Assembly (NCBI GenBank): GCA_019637115.1
Contig: JAHBWH010000040.1
Location: 1 to 52,011, forward strand
Direction of reading: 5' to 3'
DNA length: 52,011 nt
Source: Myxococcales bacterium
Lineage (GTDB): Bacteria; Myxococcota_A; Polyangia; Polyangiales; Houyiibacteriaceae
Shown: positions 37,719 through 45,442 of the stretch, in pieces
Layout of the letters: each line of letters begins with the position of its first letter
How positions within the stretch are numbered: the first letter of the stretch is position 1
The notes under the pieces: model-generated
The model's database searches: none
What the model was told of the DNA's origin: nothing
The model's input: the letters and a program-made list of their open reading frames with translations, nothing else
Translations under genes and position numbers: made by a program

Positions 37719-39644
37719 ATGCTTCGAGAGTCTTCGTGGTTTCGGCACGACTGCCGCGTATCGACCGTGGCGGGCGCGCTCTTCGCCACTCTCCTCACCG
37801 CCTGTGATTGCGGCGGCGGCGGAGGCCGGCCACCCGCAGGCGACGGCGGGGGGAGCCGCGTGGACTCCGGGCCCTGCGTGGACGGCGCGATCAGCTGCGT
37901 TGGGCGCGAGCGCTTCGTGTGCGTGGACGGGACGCCGGTCTCCCAGGAGCTCTGCGAGCGCGCGTGCTCGCCGAACATCGGCTGCACCGAGTGCCTGCCC
38001 GGCACCCTCTACTGCAGCGGGCAGGAGGTCCGCCGCTGCGGCGACGACGGGACCACGTGGGAGGTCGAGCGCGAGTGCCCCGGCTTCGAGGCGTGCAGCA
38101 ACGGCGCGTGCGTCGACGCGTGCGCGCTCGCGGCCTCGGAGCGCAGCAACGTCGGCTGCATCTACTACGCGGTCGACCTCGACAACGAGTACACCACGCC
38201 GAACCTTCCGGGCATCAGCAGCACGCCGCCCGCGCAGCAGCAGTTCGCGGTCGTGCTCGCCAACCCGAGCGACGTGACGGTCCAGGCGAACGTCTTCCGC
38301 AGCGACGGGCAGCCCAACTCGCCCGCGCAGACGCTGCAGACGACGCAGCTCATCCCGCCCCAGGGCCTCGTCCGCATCGACCTCCCGGCCCGCGAGGTCG
38401 ACGGAAGCACGCCGACGGTCGAGGGGCCCGGCACCCACATCTCGAACCAGGCGTACCGGATCGAGACGAACTTCCCCGTCGTCGCCTACCAGTTCAACCC
38501 GATCATCGAGAGCGCCTCGAACGACGCCTCGCTGCTCATCCCGGTGCCGGCGCTCGACACGCACTACCGGATCATCAACTGGCCGACCGCCAATCCGGTC
38601 GATGTCTTCGGCAACACGGCCGGCATCCCCGACCACTCGTACGTGACCATCGTCGGCACCGAGCCCGGCACCCGCGTCACCGTGCGGCTCGGCGGCCCGA
38701 CGGTCGCGGGGACCATTCAGGGTGGCGGCACCGTCGAGGCCGGCCGCACTGGCGACACGCTCGAGTTCACGATCGGCCCCTTCGACGTCATCAACCTCGA
38801 GAGCACGGGGCTCGAGCCTGGCGCGGGCCTCGGCAGCACCCTCCGCGATCTCACGGGGACCTTGGTCACGTCGACGGCGCCCGTCGCGGTCTTCAGCGGC
38901 GGCGAGCGCGCGATCGCGCCGCGCGAGCGCACGGCGCCTGCACACCCGAGCGGCGCCCCCGAGCGCTGGTGTTGCACCGAGCACATCGAGGAGCAGGTCT
39001 TCCCGACGACCTCGTGGGGCCGCGACTTCGTCATCACGCGCAGCCCCGTCCGCAGCAACCACGCGACGTGGCGCGAGCCCGACATCCTCCGCGTGCTCGC
39101 CGACAAGAACGGGACGACGATCACGACGAACCTTCCCGCCCCGAACGACAGCTTCACGCTCAACGAGAACGAGTGGCGAGAGTTCTACGCCGACCGCTCG
39201 TTCGTGATGACCGCGTCGCAGCCGGTGAGCGTGATGCAGATGCTGGTCTCGCAGGAGTGGGTCGTGAGCTGGAAGTCGGGGCACGGCGGTGACCCCTCGA
39301 TGATCCTCTTCCCGCCCTACCAGCAATACCGCGACAACTACATCTTCCTCGCGCCCGAGACCTTCTCGACCAACTACGTCGTCATCGCGGCGCCGACGGG
39401 CACCACCGTCTACCTCGACGGGCGCGACGTAGAGATCGACGAGTTCACGCGCATCTGCACCTACGAGGACGCGGGCCTCATCGAGGGCCGCCCCTACACC
39501 GCCGTCACGTGCCCGATCAGCGGCGGCGTCCACCGCGTCGACAGCTCGCAGCCGGTCGGCGTGATGGTCTACGGCTACCACAACGTCGGCAGCTACGGGT
39601 ACGCCGGCGGGTCGAACCTCACGCAGATCAACCCGCTCATCTGA
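37719..39644 (+). CDS. IgGFc-binding-type lipoprotein
   Basis: A 641-residue lipoprotein (signal ending LFATLLTAC, acylation about residue 29). Residues 45-135 are a Cys-rich stalk with several pairs (CVGRERFVCVDG, CTECLPGTLYCSG, CSNGACVDAC). From about 145 the protein follows the IgGFc_binding N-terminal domain: GCIYYAVDLDNEY, QQFAVVLANPSDVTVQANVF, NQAYRIETNFPVVAYQFNP and the closing GVMVYGYHNVGSYGYAGGSNL. Members are surface adhesins in bacteria and mucin-like in animals; the ligand here is unknown. ATG 37719, with GGGAG about 9 nt upstream, is preferred to the TTG immediately before it. Confidence 0.85.
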   Translation: MLRESSWFRHDCRVSTVAGALFATLLTACDCGGGGGRPPAGDGGGSRVDSGPCVDGAISCVGRERFVCVDGTPVSQELCERACSPNIGCTECLPGTLYCSGQEVRRCGDDGTTWEVERECPGFEACSNGACVDACALAASERSNVGCIYYAVDLDNEYTTPNLPGISSTPPAQQQFAVVLANPSDVTVQANVFRSDGQPNSPAQTLQTTQLIPPQGLVRIDLPAREVDGSTPTVEGPGTHISNQAYRIETNFPVVAYQFNPIIESASNDASLLIPVPALDTHYRIINWPTANPVDVFGNTAGIPDHSYVTIVGTEPGTRVTVRLGGPTVAGTIQGGGTVEAGRTGDTLEFTIGPFDVINLESTGLEPGAGLGSTLRDLTGTLVTSTAPVAVFSGGERAIAPRERTAPAHPSGAPERWCCTEHIEEQVFPTTSWGRDFVITRSPVRSNHATWREPDILRVLADKNGTTITTNLPAPNDSFTLNENEWREFYADRSFVMTASQPVSVMQMLVSQEWVVSWKSGHGGDPSMILFPPYQQYRDNYIFLAPETFSTNYVVIAAPTGTTVYLDGRDVEIDEFTRICTYEDAGLIEGRPYTAVTCPISGGVHRVDSSQPVGVMVYGYHNVGSYGYAGGSNLTQINPLI

Positions 39645-39665
39645 TCGCCTCCGCGCGTTTCGACC

Positions 39666-39690
39666 GGGACCGCGGCGGCGCCGCGGTCCC
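39666..39690. terminator. Perfect 11-bp stem-loop between convergent genes
   Basis: GGGACCGCGGC (39666-39676) and its complement (39680-39690) enclose the loop GGC, 21 nt after the adhesin stop. It may serve both convergent genes. No T-tract is present. Confidence 0.6.
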
Positions 39691-39776
39691 TACACGGTCG
39701 TACCGGTCATGCAGCGTCGAGCTCGACCGCGACCGCCCGAGCGATCGTCGTCACAACCTGCGCGAGGGCGCACGGC

Positions 39777-40364
39777 TCAGAACGAGGAGCCGGGCTCCTT
39801 CAAGAACGCGGCCTCTTCGGGTGTCGTCTCGCGCCCGAGGATCGCGTTGCGGTGCGGGAAGCGCCCGAAGCGCGCGACGATGTCGCGGTGTTGGATCGCG
39901 AAGTCCACGTTGCCCTCGAAGGCAGCGTGGAGCGCCGCGAGCTCGCGCGCCAGCGCGACGCAGCGCTCCTGATCCTCGAGCGACTCGCTGTGCATGAAGG
40001 GCAATACGTGGAAGAGGCGCTCCTGCAGGCGCAGCGTGCTCACGTCCCCGCGCTCGAGCGCGGCGCGCGAGACCTCGAGCGCGCGCGCGTCGTGCGCGTA
40101 CATCCCCGGCGTCCCGCGGAAGAGGTTCCGCGAGAGCTGATCGAGGACGATCACGTAGGCGAGCGCGCCACGCGGGGTCTGCACCCAGGCCTCGCGGCGC
40201 CCACTCGCGACCTCGGCGTGCAACGCGCCGAAGCGCTCGCGGAGCAGGTCGTCGAACGCGGGATCATGCTTCCACCAGCGCGCTTGGATCTCGCTGGCGG
40301 CGAGCCCATCCGCGTCGAGCTCACCCAACCAGAAGGAGAGGACGTCTTCGATCTCGGTCGTCAT
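39777..40364 (-). CDS. DUF924 family protein
   Basis: A 195-residue helical cytosolic protein matching DUF924: EDVLSFWLGELD, the conserved RWWKHDPAFDDLLRERFG, IVLDQLSRNLFRGTPGMYAHDARAL and PFMHSESLEDQERCV. The family has a TPR-like all-alpha fold and no known activity. ATG 40364 removes an 11-residue extension not found in the family. Its 5' side faces the kinase gene at 40411, which is transcribed in the same direction, so read-through is possible (46-bp gap). Confidence 0.88.
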   Translation of the reverse strand: MTTEIEDVLSFWLGELDADGLAASEIQARWWKHDPAFDDLLRERFGALHAEVASGRREAWVQTPRGALAYVIVLDQLSRNLFRGTPGMYAHDARALEVSRAALERGDVSTLRLQERLFHVLPFMHSESLEDQERCVALARELAALHAAFEGNVDFAIQHRDIVARFGRFPHRNAILGRETTPEEAAFLKEPGSSF

Positions 40365-40410
40365 GGGGCGAGCCTCGCACGGTCGGCGCGCTCGCACGAC
40401 CCCCGCACCC

Positions 40411-41229
40411 TCATCCGAGCGCGGCGAGGAGCGCGCCCGCGTCCACGAAGCGCTCGGCGCGGTCCTTGGCGAGCGCGCGCGCGAGGATGGGGTCGAGGCC
40501 CTCGAACCCGCGCAGCCCGGCGCGGCGCGACGCGAGCGTCGGGACCGGATCCGTCGCGTGCGCGCGCACCCACGCGAGGCGGCTGTCGGCCTCGAAGGGG
40601 GGCACGCCCGCGACGCACTCGAAGAGCAGCACGCCGGCCGAGTACACGTCGCTCGCGGCGCTCGCGGGCTCGCCGAACCAGAGCTCGGGCGGCATGTACG
40701 TCGGGGTCCCGAGCTGGGTGCCGCCGCGCGTGAGCTCCGAGTGGTCCCCCCAACGGCCCGTGTCGGTGAACTTGGCGAGGCCGAAGTCGAGCAGCTTCAC
40801 GCGCCCGCCCATCATCACGAAGGCGTTGCCTGGCTTCACGTCGCGGTGCAGCACCCCGGCGCCGTGGACGGCCGCCAGCCCCTCGATCACCTGGCGCGCC
40901 AGCCCGAAGCCCTCGTGCGGCGCGATCCCGCGTGCGAGCACGGCGTCGAGCGGCTCACCGACGAGGTGCTCGACGACGAGATAGGGCACGCTCCCGTGCA
41001 CCCCGAAGTCCAGGACACGCACGACCGCCGGGTGCGCGATGCCGTTGAGCGCGCGCGCCTCACGCTCGAGCCGCCGCCGCTCGTCATCGCTCGGGTTCGC
41101 GCGATCGTGCAGCAGCTTCAGGGCCACGAGCGCGCCCTCCGGAGTCCGCGCCGCCCAGACCTGCCCCGACGCCCCCTCGCCGAGCGGCCGCTCGAGGCGA
41201 TAGCGCCCATCCACGATCTCGCCCTGCAC
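40411..41229 (-). CDS. Ser/Thr protein kinase, kinase domain only
   Basis: A 272-residue Hanks-type kinase without membrane or sensor regions. Glycine loop LGEGASGQV, catalytic Lys in VALKLL, HRDVKPGNAF (catalytic Asp), DFGLAK, activation loop GTPTYMPPE, and a C-lobe ending ALAKDRAERFVDAG. It phosphorylates unknown cytosolic substrates. GTG 41229 opens directly before GRYRLERPLGEG. TATGAA lies 6 nt upstream, a near-match to the TAnnnT boxes of other genes. It is divergent from a second kinase gene, leaving about 140 bp between starts. Confidence 0.88.
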   Translation of the reverse strand: MQGEIVDGRYRLERPLGEGASGQVWAARTPEGALVALKLLHDRANPSDDERRRLEREARALNGIAHPAVVRVLDFGVHGSVPYLVVEHLVGEPLDAVLARGIAPHEGFGLARQVIEGLAAVHGAGVLHRDVKPGNAFVMMGGRVKLLDFGLAKFTDTGRWGDHSELTRGGTQLGTPTYMPPELWFGEPASAASDVYSAGVLLFECVAGVPPFEADSRLAWVRAHATDPVPTLASRRAGLRGFEGLDPILARALAKDRAERFVDAGALLAALG

Positions 41230-41368
41230 GCGCGATTCATACCACGTCGCGCGTCCTCTCGTCGCGGGACCGAGGCGGGTCGGGTGCAGGTCATCAGGCG
41301 CCAACGTCGCACCGTTCGTCGCTCCGAGCTTGTCGAGGGAGGCGTGACGGGCGATCCTCGGGGCGTCG

Positions 41369-43366
41369 ATGTCGGGGCTCCCTGCAGCATCTGGTGACTC
41401 CGCGATCGGGCGCGTCTTCGGGGGTCGGTACCGAGCCCTCCGACCGCTCGGCGAAGGCGGGATGGGCAGCGTCTACGAGGCCGAGCACCTCTCGCTCGGC
41501 CGCCACGTCGCGCTGAAGGTGCTGCGGGACGAGCACGCGAGCTCGGCCGACCTCAAGGCCCGCTTCGAGCGCGAGGCGCGCATGCTCTCGCAGCTCTCTC
41601 ACCCGAACGTCATCACGGTCACGGACTTCGGCGTCGACGGCGCGCAGCCCTTCCTCGTGATGGATCTGCAGGGAGGGCGTGACCTGACCGATCTGCTCGC
41701 CGAGGGCCCGCTCCCGCCTGCGCGCGCGATCGAGCTCGCGCGACAGATCCTGCGCGGCGTCGCGCACGCGCACCGGCAGGGCCTCGTCCACCGCGACCTC
41801 AAGCCGCAGAACGTCCGCGTCGACGTGCTCGAGGACGGCTCGGACCACGCGGTCGTCCTCGACTTCGGGCTCGCGCGGACGCTCGCCTCCGACGCGACGA
41901 TGACGCGCACTGGCATCGTGGTCGGCACCCCCGCGTACATGGCGCCCGAGCAGGCGAGCGGAGGTCGCGCCGACGAGCGCGCCGACGTCTACGCGATGGG
42001 CGGTGTGCTCTTCGAGCTGCTCGCCGGGCGCCGCCCCTTCCCACAGCGCGAGGCGCACGAGCTCTTGCGCGCGCACCTGCTCACCACGCCGCCGACGCTC
42101 GCCGAGGTCGCCCCTCACCTCGACGTCTCGCCGGCCCTCGACGCGCTGGTCGCGCGGTCGCTCGCGAAAGAGCCCGCCGCGCGCTTCGCGAACGCGGCCG
42201 AGATGCTCGAGGCGCTCGACCGCGTCCCGGTCCCGACGCTCCGCGGCGCGCCGATGGGCCCCCCGATCGGCGCTCCGACGGCGCCGTTCAGCGGCCACGC
42301 GGAGGACTCCGACACCGTCGCGGCGAGCCCGAGCGGACCCGCGCGCGGCGCGGCCGCGCATGGGCCGGGCGCGCCGGCGGTCGCCGTGGGCACGCCAGGC
42401 GGACCGTGGCCTGCCCGGCCTGACGCGCCGAACGTCGCCACGATCGAAACGAACGGCGCGCCCGGGGCGCCGCGCCGGTGGTGGCTCGCCGTCAGCCTCG
42501 GCGTCACGCTCCTCGCCGCGCTCGGCGCGGCCCTGCTGCTCTGGGCGAGGCCGGAGTCACCGCCCTCGATCGCCGCCCCTTCCCCGGTCGGCGCAGGTAC
42601 GGCCACCGCGTCACGAGGCGCACCGACGCACGATCGAGGTGGCGCGCACGACCCCGCGCGCGCGACGACCCCTCCGCGCGATCGAGTCGCGCGCGACCAA
42701 GGGCTCGCGAACGACGGGGTCTCGAACGACGGGGTCTCGAACGACGGGGTCTCGAACGACGGGGTCTCGGACGACGGGGTCTCGGACGATGGGGTCTCGG
42801 ACGACGGGGTCTCGGACGATGGAGTCTCGGACGACGCCGAGCTGGACGGCGACGCGGAAGGCCTCGAGGCCGACGCGAGCGACGACGCAGACTCGACCGA
42901 GGCGTCGAGCCTCTGGTCCGACATCCCCCTCGAGCTGCAGCCCTTCCACCAGACGCTCGCGGATGGGCAGGCGCTGACCCGCAACCAGGAGCGGCGCCTC
43001 GGCGTGCTCACGCGGCGGATGCCGAGCGACCCGCGGCCCCCGCTCCTGCTCGGGCGGCACTACGTCTCGCAGCGCTCGTTCTCGACCTCGGTGCGTTATT
43101 TCGAGCAAGCGGTCGCGCGCGCGCCGCGCGCCCTCGCGCGGGATGCGTGGGCCGTCGACTCGCTGCTGACGCTCGTGGGCTCCGAGGCCACACACCGCCA
43201 GGCCGCCCCCATCGCGCGTCGCGCGATGGGGCCGCTGATGCGCGCCGAGCTGCGCACACGCATCGCCGAGGCGGATCCCGCCGAGCGCGCCCGCCTCAGA
43301 GCCTTCGCGCGCGGAGGGCCCCCGCGGGCCGCCACCAAGAAGGGCGGTCGCCGCCGGCGACGGTGA
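41369..43366 (+). CDS. Transmembrane Ser/Thr protein kinase with repeat linker
   Basis: A 665-residue Hanks-type kinase. The kinase domain is at residues 15-290: LGEGGMGSV, VALKVLRDEH, VHRDLKPQN, DFGLART, GTPAYMAPEQ. A Pro/Ala-rich linker leads to one membrane helix near 370-390 (WWLAVSLGVTLLAALGAALLLWA). Outside the membrane a stretch of eight NDGVS/DDGVS pentapeptides (about 448-487) is encoded by perfect 15-bp tandem repeats. A helical, TPR-like domain follows (RYFEQAVARAPRALARDAW) and the end is basic (GGRRRRR). The outer part probably senses or scaffolds in the periplasm. Confidence 0.9.
   Translation: MSGLPAASGDSAIGRVFGGRYRALRPLGEGGMGSVYEAEHLSLGRHVALKVLRDEHASSADLKARFEREARMLSQLSHPNVITVTDFGVDGAQPFLVMDLQGGRDLTDLLAEGPLPPARAIELARQILRGVAHAHRQGLVHRDLKPQNVRVDVLEDGSDHAVVLDFGLARTLASDATMTRTGIVVGTPAYMAPEQASGGRADERADVYAMGGVLFELLAGRRPFPQREAHELLRAHLLTTPPTLAEVAPHLDVSPALDALVARSLAKEPAARFANAAEMLEALDRVPVPTLRGAPMGPPIGAPTAPFSGHAEDSDTVAASPSGPARGAAAHGPGAPAVAVGTPGGPWPARPDAPNVATIETNGAPGAPRRWWLAVSLGVTLLAALGAALLLWARPESPPSIAAPSPVGAGTATASRGAPTHDRGGAHDPARATTPPRDRVARDQGLANDGVSNDGVSNDGVSNDGVSDDGVSDDGVSDDGVSDDGVSDDAELDGDAEGLEADASDDADSTEASSLWSDIPLELQPFHQTLADGQALTRNQERRLGVLTRRMPSDPRPPLLLGRHYVSQRSFSTSVRYFEQAVARAPRALARDAWAVDSLLTLVGSEATHRQAAPIARRAMGPLMRAELRTRIAEADPAERARLRAFARGGPPRAATKKGGRRRRR
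42710..42829 (+). repeat. Eight 15-bp tandem repeats inside the kinase gene
   Basis: Units AACGACGGGGTCTCG (first four) and GACGACGGGGTCTCG with small variants (last four) start at 42710 and encode [ND]DGVS. Copy number can change in frame, so strains may differ in linker length. Confidence 0.9.
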
Positions 43367-43535
43367 GGAGCGCGGCAGATCGCGCCCTTTGCGCCAGCTC
43401 CAACTCTGGCGATCCGTCGGCCGGGCATACGGCCACGACGCAACCGACCGCTGAGCTGATCCGTGCGAGCACGACGTCGCCCGCGAGACCGTGCCCCCGT
43501 CGTCGTCACGTGTCCCAGTGACAGCGAGCGGCAGA

Positions 43536-44096
43536 TCAGGTCGAGGGATCGTCGTAGATCGCGTCCACGTCGAGCGTGACGTCGATCGACGCGAGCGTCA
43601 CCTGCTGGCCGGGACCGTGCTCGCGGAAGGTCCAAACGTCGCCTTCGCGACGGAAGAGCTCGATGCGCCGCTCGTCCTGCGCGACGAGCACGTACTCGCG
43701 TAGCGACTGGAGGCGACGGTAGTGCCTGAACTTCTCGCCCCGATCGCTCTGCTCGGTGGTCGGCGAGAGCACCTCGACGAGCACGATCGGGTTGGTGATC
43801 GCCTCGGGGTCGTCGGTCGCGAAGCTCGGCGGCCCACACACCACCGACACGTCCGGGTACGTCGACCGGTTGCTCGACTCGATGCGGACGCGACCGTCCG
43901 AGGGCACCACGTTGCAGGGGCACCCCTCCAGCGCGCGCCCCAACGCCACCATCACGCGACCGGACAATCTGGCGTGCTCGTACGAACCGCCGGCCATCGC
44001 GAGCACGAGCCCGTCGAGGTATTCGTGCTTCTCTTCGGAAGACGCCTCGAAGGCCAGATACTCCGCGTACGAGAGCTTGGCAGCGGGCTCGCCCAT
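43536..44096 (-). CDS. Uma2 family (DUF820) endonuclease-fold protein
   Basis: A 186-residue protein of the PD-(D/E)XK-like Uma2 family: KLSYAEYLAFEASSEEKHEYLDGLVLAMAGGS, then YPDVSVVCG, VLVEVLSPTTEQSDRGEKFRHYRRLQSLREYVLVAQD. The Asp of YPDV, the Glu of VEVLS and a downstream Lys/Gln position correspond to the nuclease core. These proteins are numerous in some bacteria; nuclease activity is predicted and biological roles are unclear. The start follows a TACCCT box by 8 nt. The gene is solitary. Confidence 0.9.
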   Translation of the reverse strand: MGEPAAKLSYAEYLAFEASSEEKHEYLDGLVLAMAGGSYEHARLSGRVMVALGRALEGCPCNVVPSDGRVRIESSNRSTYPDVSVVCGPPSFATDDPEAITNPIVLVEVLSPTTEQSDRGEKFRHYRRLQSLREYVLVAQDERRIELFRREGDVWTFREHGPGQQVTLASIDVTLDVDAIYDDPST

Positions 44097-44104
44097 CGGG
44101 TTTC

Positions 44105-44110
44105 AGGGTA
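44105..44110 (-). promoter_or_regulatory. Candidate -10 box TACCCT of the Uma2 gene
   Basis: TACCCT on the minus strand, 8 nt before ATG 44096. The spacer GAAACCCG is not a ribosome site. Confidence 0.4.
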
Positions 44111-44382
44111 CCGAGCGCAGGGAAGAGCGTCGAGCCATGGCCGTTCGATGCGGGCGCGTGGCACGAGGAGCGTCGGCTCGCCGAGGCGTCCTCGTGCCCC
44201 GAAGTCCCACCTCACGTACGGGGCGCCGGCCCGACGTGTCTTCGAGGCCCGATGTGGCAGGCGGCATCTGGCGGGTGCACCACCACGGGCTCGCCGCTCG
44301 TGAAGCCAGTTCGCGACCCGGTGACGCCATCACCGATCGCGCACGGCGATCCTGCGGCCGATCGTCGATGAGAAGGGCTCGC

Positions 44383-45261
44383 TCACCGGCTACCGCCGAT
44401 GCTCCCGCCGCCGCCACGGGAGACGCTGATGCTGCCGCCCGGGTTGAGCCGCTGGAACTCCGCGCGACCTTCCTCGTCGGTCATGATGCGGAGGTGGTCA
44501 CACAGGAGCTGGAAGCCCACGGCGCCGTGGTTTCCCTGGTGGAGCACCTTGAGCCCCGTCGCGACCTGACCCGTCGGACACATCTGCGCCGGCAACCACC
44601 CGTTGTTGTTGTTGCAGTTCGGGCGCCGGAACTCGGCGACGTCTTGGCCTCGGGTCGAGATCTGCCGCGTGCTCGTCGCACCAGGCGGCACCGTGCCCCA
44701 GTAGAGGCGCACGCCCTTGACGCGATCGTTGTCGGTGAGCGCGCCGCTCGAGGGGCAGACCGCGATGCCGCGGACGAAGCGCATCTCTCCCCGCGGCGCG
44801 CCCTCGTAGATGTCCGCGGTCTGCGCGTTCGCCGTCGCGTTGTGCGAGCTCCACGAGCGGAGCGTCCGCGCCGAGAAGTCCCAACCGTCGGTCTGGTGGT
44901 TCCAGTGCGGCCAAATGAAGTTCGCCCTGACCGCGCGCGGCCGGTTGTCGTACTCGGCGGTCGTCAGCGAGACGAGCGGTGCCGTCCGATCGAGCTGGAT
45001 CACCGTCGTGCCGTTGCCGGTCGAACCTGCGACCGCGGACTCGAGCTGCGCGGCGTTCGGCCGCTCGAGCGAGAGCTGGTGGACCGGGGTGATTTGCGCG
45101 ACCGCGATGGCCGAGACCCCCAGCGCGACGAGGGCCCACGTGGCACGCAGTCGCCACATCGACGGCTTCGTCTGCGCCCGTGAGCCTCCGCTCGGCGCGT
45201 CCGCCGCGCGCTCCCCACGGACCTGGCTGCTCTTCGACTCACTTCGATCGTACGACGACAT
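44383..45261 (-). CDS. Membrane-anchored or secreted protein of unknown function
   Basis: A 292-residue protein with a charged N-terminus (about 35 residues) and one hydrophobic segment (WALVALGVSAIAVAQ), either a signal anchor or a late-cleaved signal. The exported part is beta-rich with two recurring Gly/Val blocks (VRGIAVCPSS...KGVRLYWGTV; ATGLKVLHQGNHGAVGFQLLCD) and two cysteine pairs. A CNNNNG stretch comes from a GTT microsatellite near 44604. The tail is Gly/Ser-rich (SRGGGGSIGGSR). The pattern recalls jacalin-like or tectonin sugar-binding proteins, but I cannot assign it. ATG 45261 has an excellent ribosome site (GAGGAGG, 5 nt away) and a TATCCT box 30 nt upstream. Confidence 0.65.
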   Translation of the reverse strand: MSSYDRSESKSSQVRGERAADAPSGGSRAQTKPSMWRLRATWALVALGVSAIAVAQITPVHQLSLERPNAAQLESAVAGSTGNGTTVIQLDRTAPLVSLTTAEYDNRPRAVRANFIWPHWNHQTDGWDFSARTLRSWSSHNATANAQTADIYEGAPRGEMRFVRGIAVCPSSGALTDNDRVKGVRLYWGTVPPGATSTRQISTRGQDVAEFRRPNCNNNNGWLPAQMCPTGQVATGLKVLHQGNHGAVGFQLLCDHLRIMTDEEGRAEFQRLNPGGSISVSRGGGGSIGGSR

Positions 45262-45380
45262 CCGGCCTCCTCGTGCTCGATGGAACGAAGAGGATACGCC
45301 GCGAGCGAGGCCGGCATTCACACATAAGTGCTTGTCATTGCACATTTTTTCGTCGAAACATCGTCACCGGGCGCCGACGA

Positions 45381-45400
45381 GATGACGAACGTTCGTCATC
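45381..45400. promoter_or_regulatory. Perfect 20-bp palindrome
   Basis: GATGACGAACGTTCGTCATC reads the same on both strands. It lies about 120 bp before the start of the 45261 gene and 42 bp after the subtilase stop. It is a likely binding site for a dimeric regulator of the downstream gene; without a loop it would make a poor terminator. Confidence 0.5.
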
Positions 45401-45442
45401 CGTGCGCAGTGCGGCCGCTCTGCACGTCTACGGCGCTCGCCG

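Noticed and set aside
43367-43535. Terminator hairpins after the transmembrane kinase gene.
   Set aside because: Only weak 5-6 bp stems with large loops or bulges were seen (for example CGCCAG/CTGGCG near 43391-43410), not enough to call.
44097-44382. Small gene of about 104 codons on the minus strand between Uma2 and the unknown anchored protein.
   Set aside because: The translation is Arg/Ala/Pro-rich without motif and overlaps the 3' end of the real gene; only the Uma2 promoter box is supported.
45381-45400. LexA/SOS box.
   Set aside because: The GAAC and GTTC half-sites are directly adjacent and not spaced as in known LexA sites, and no SOS gene is near.
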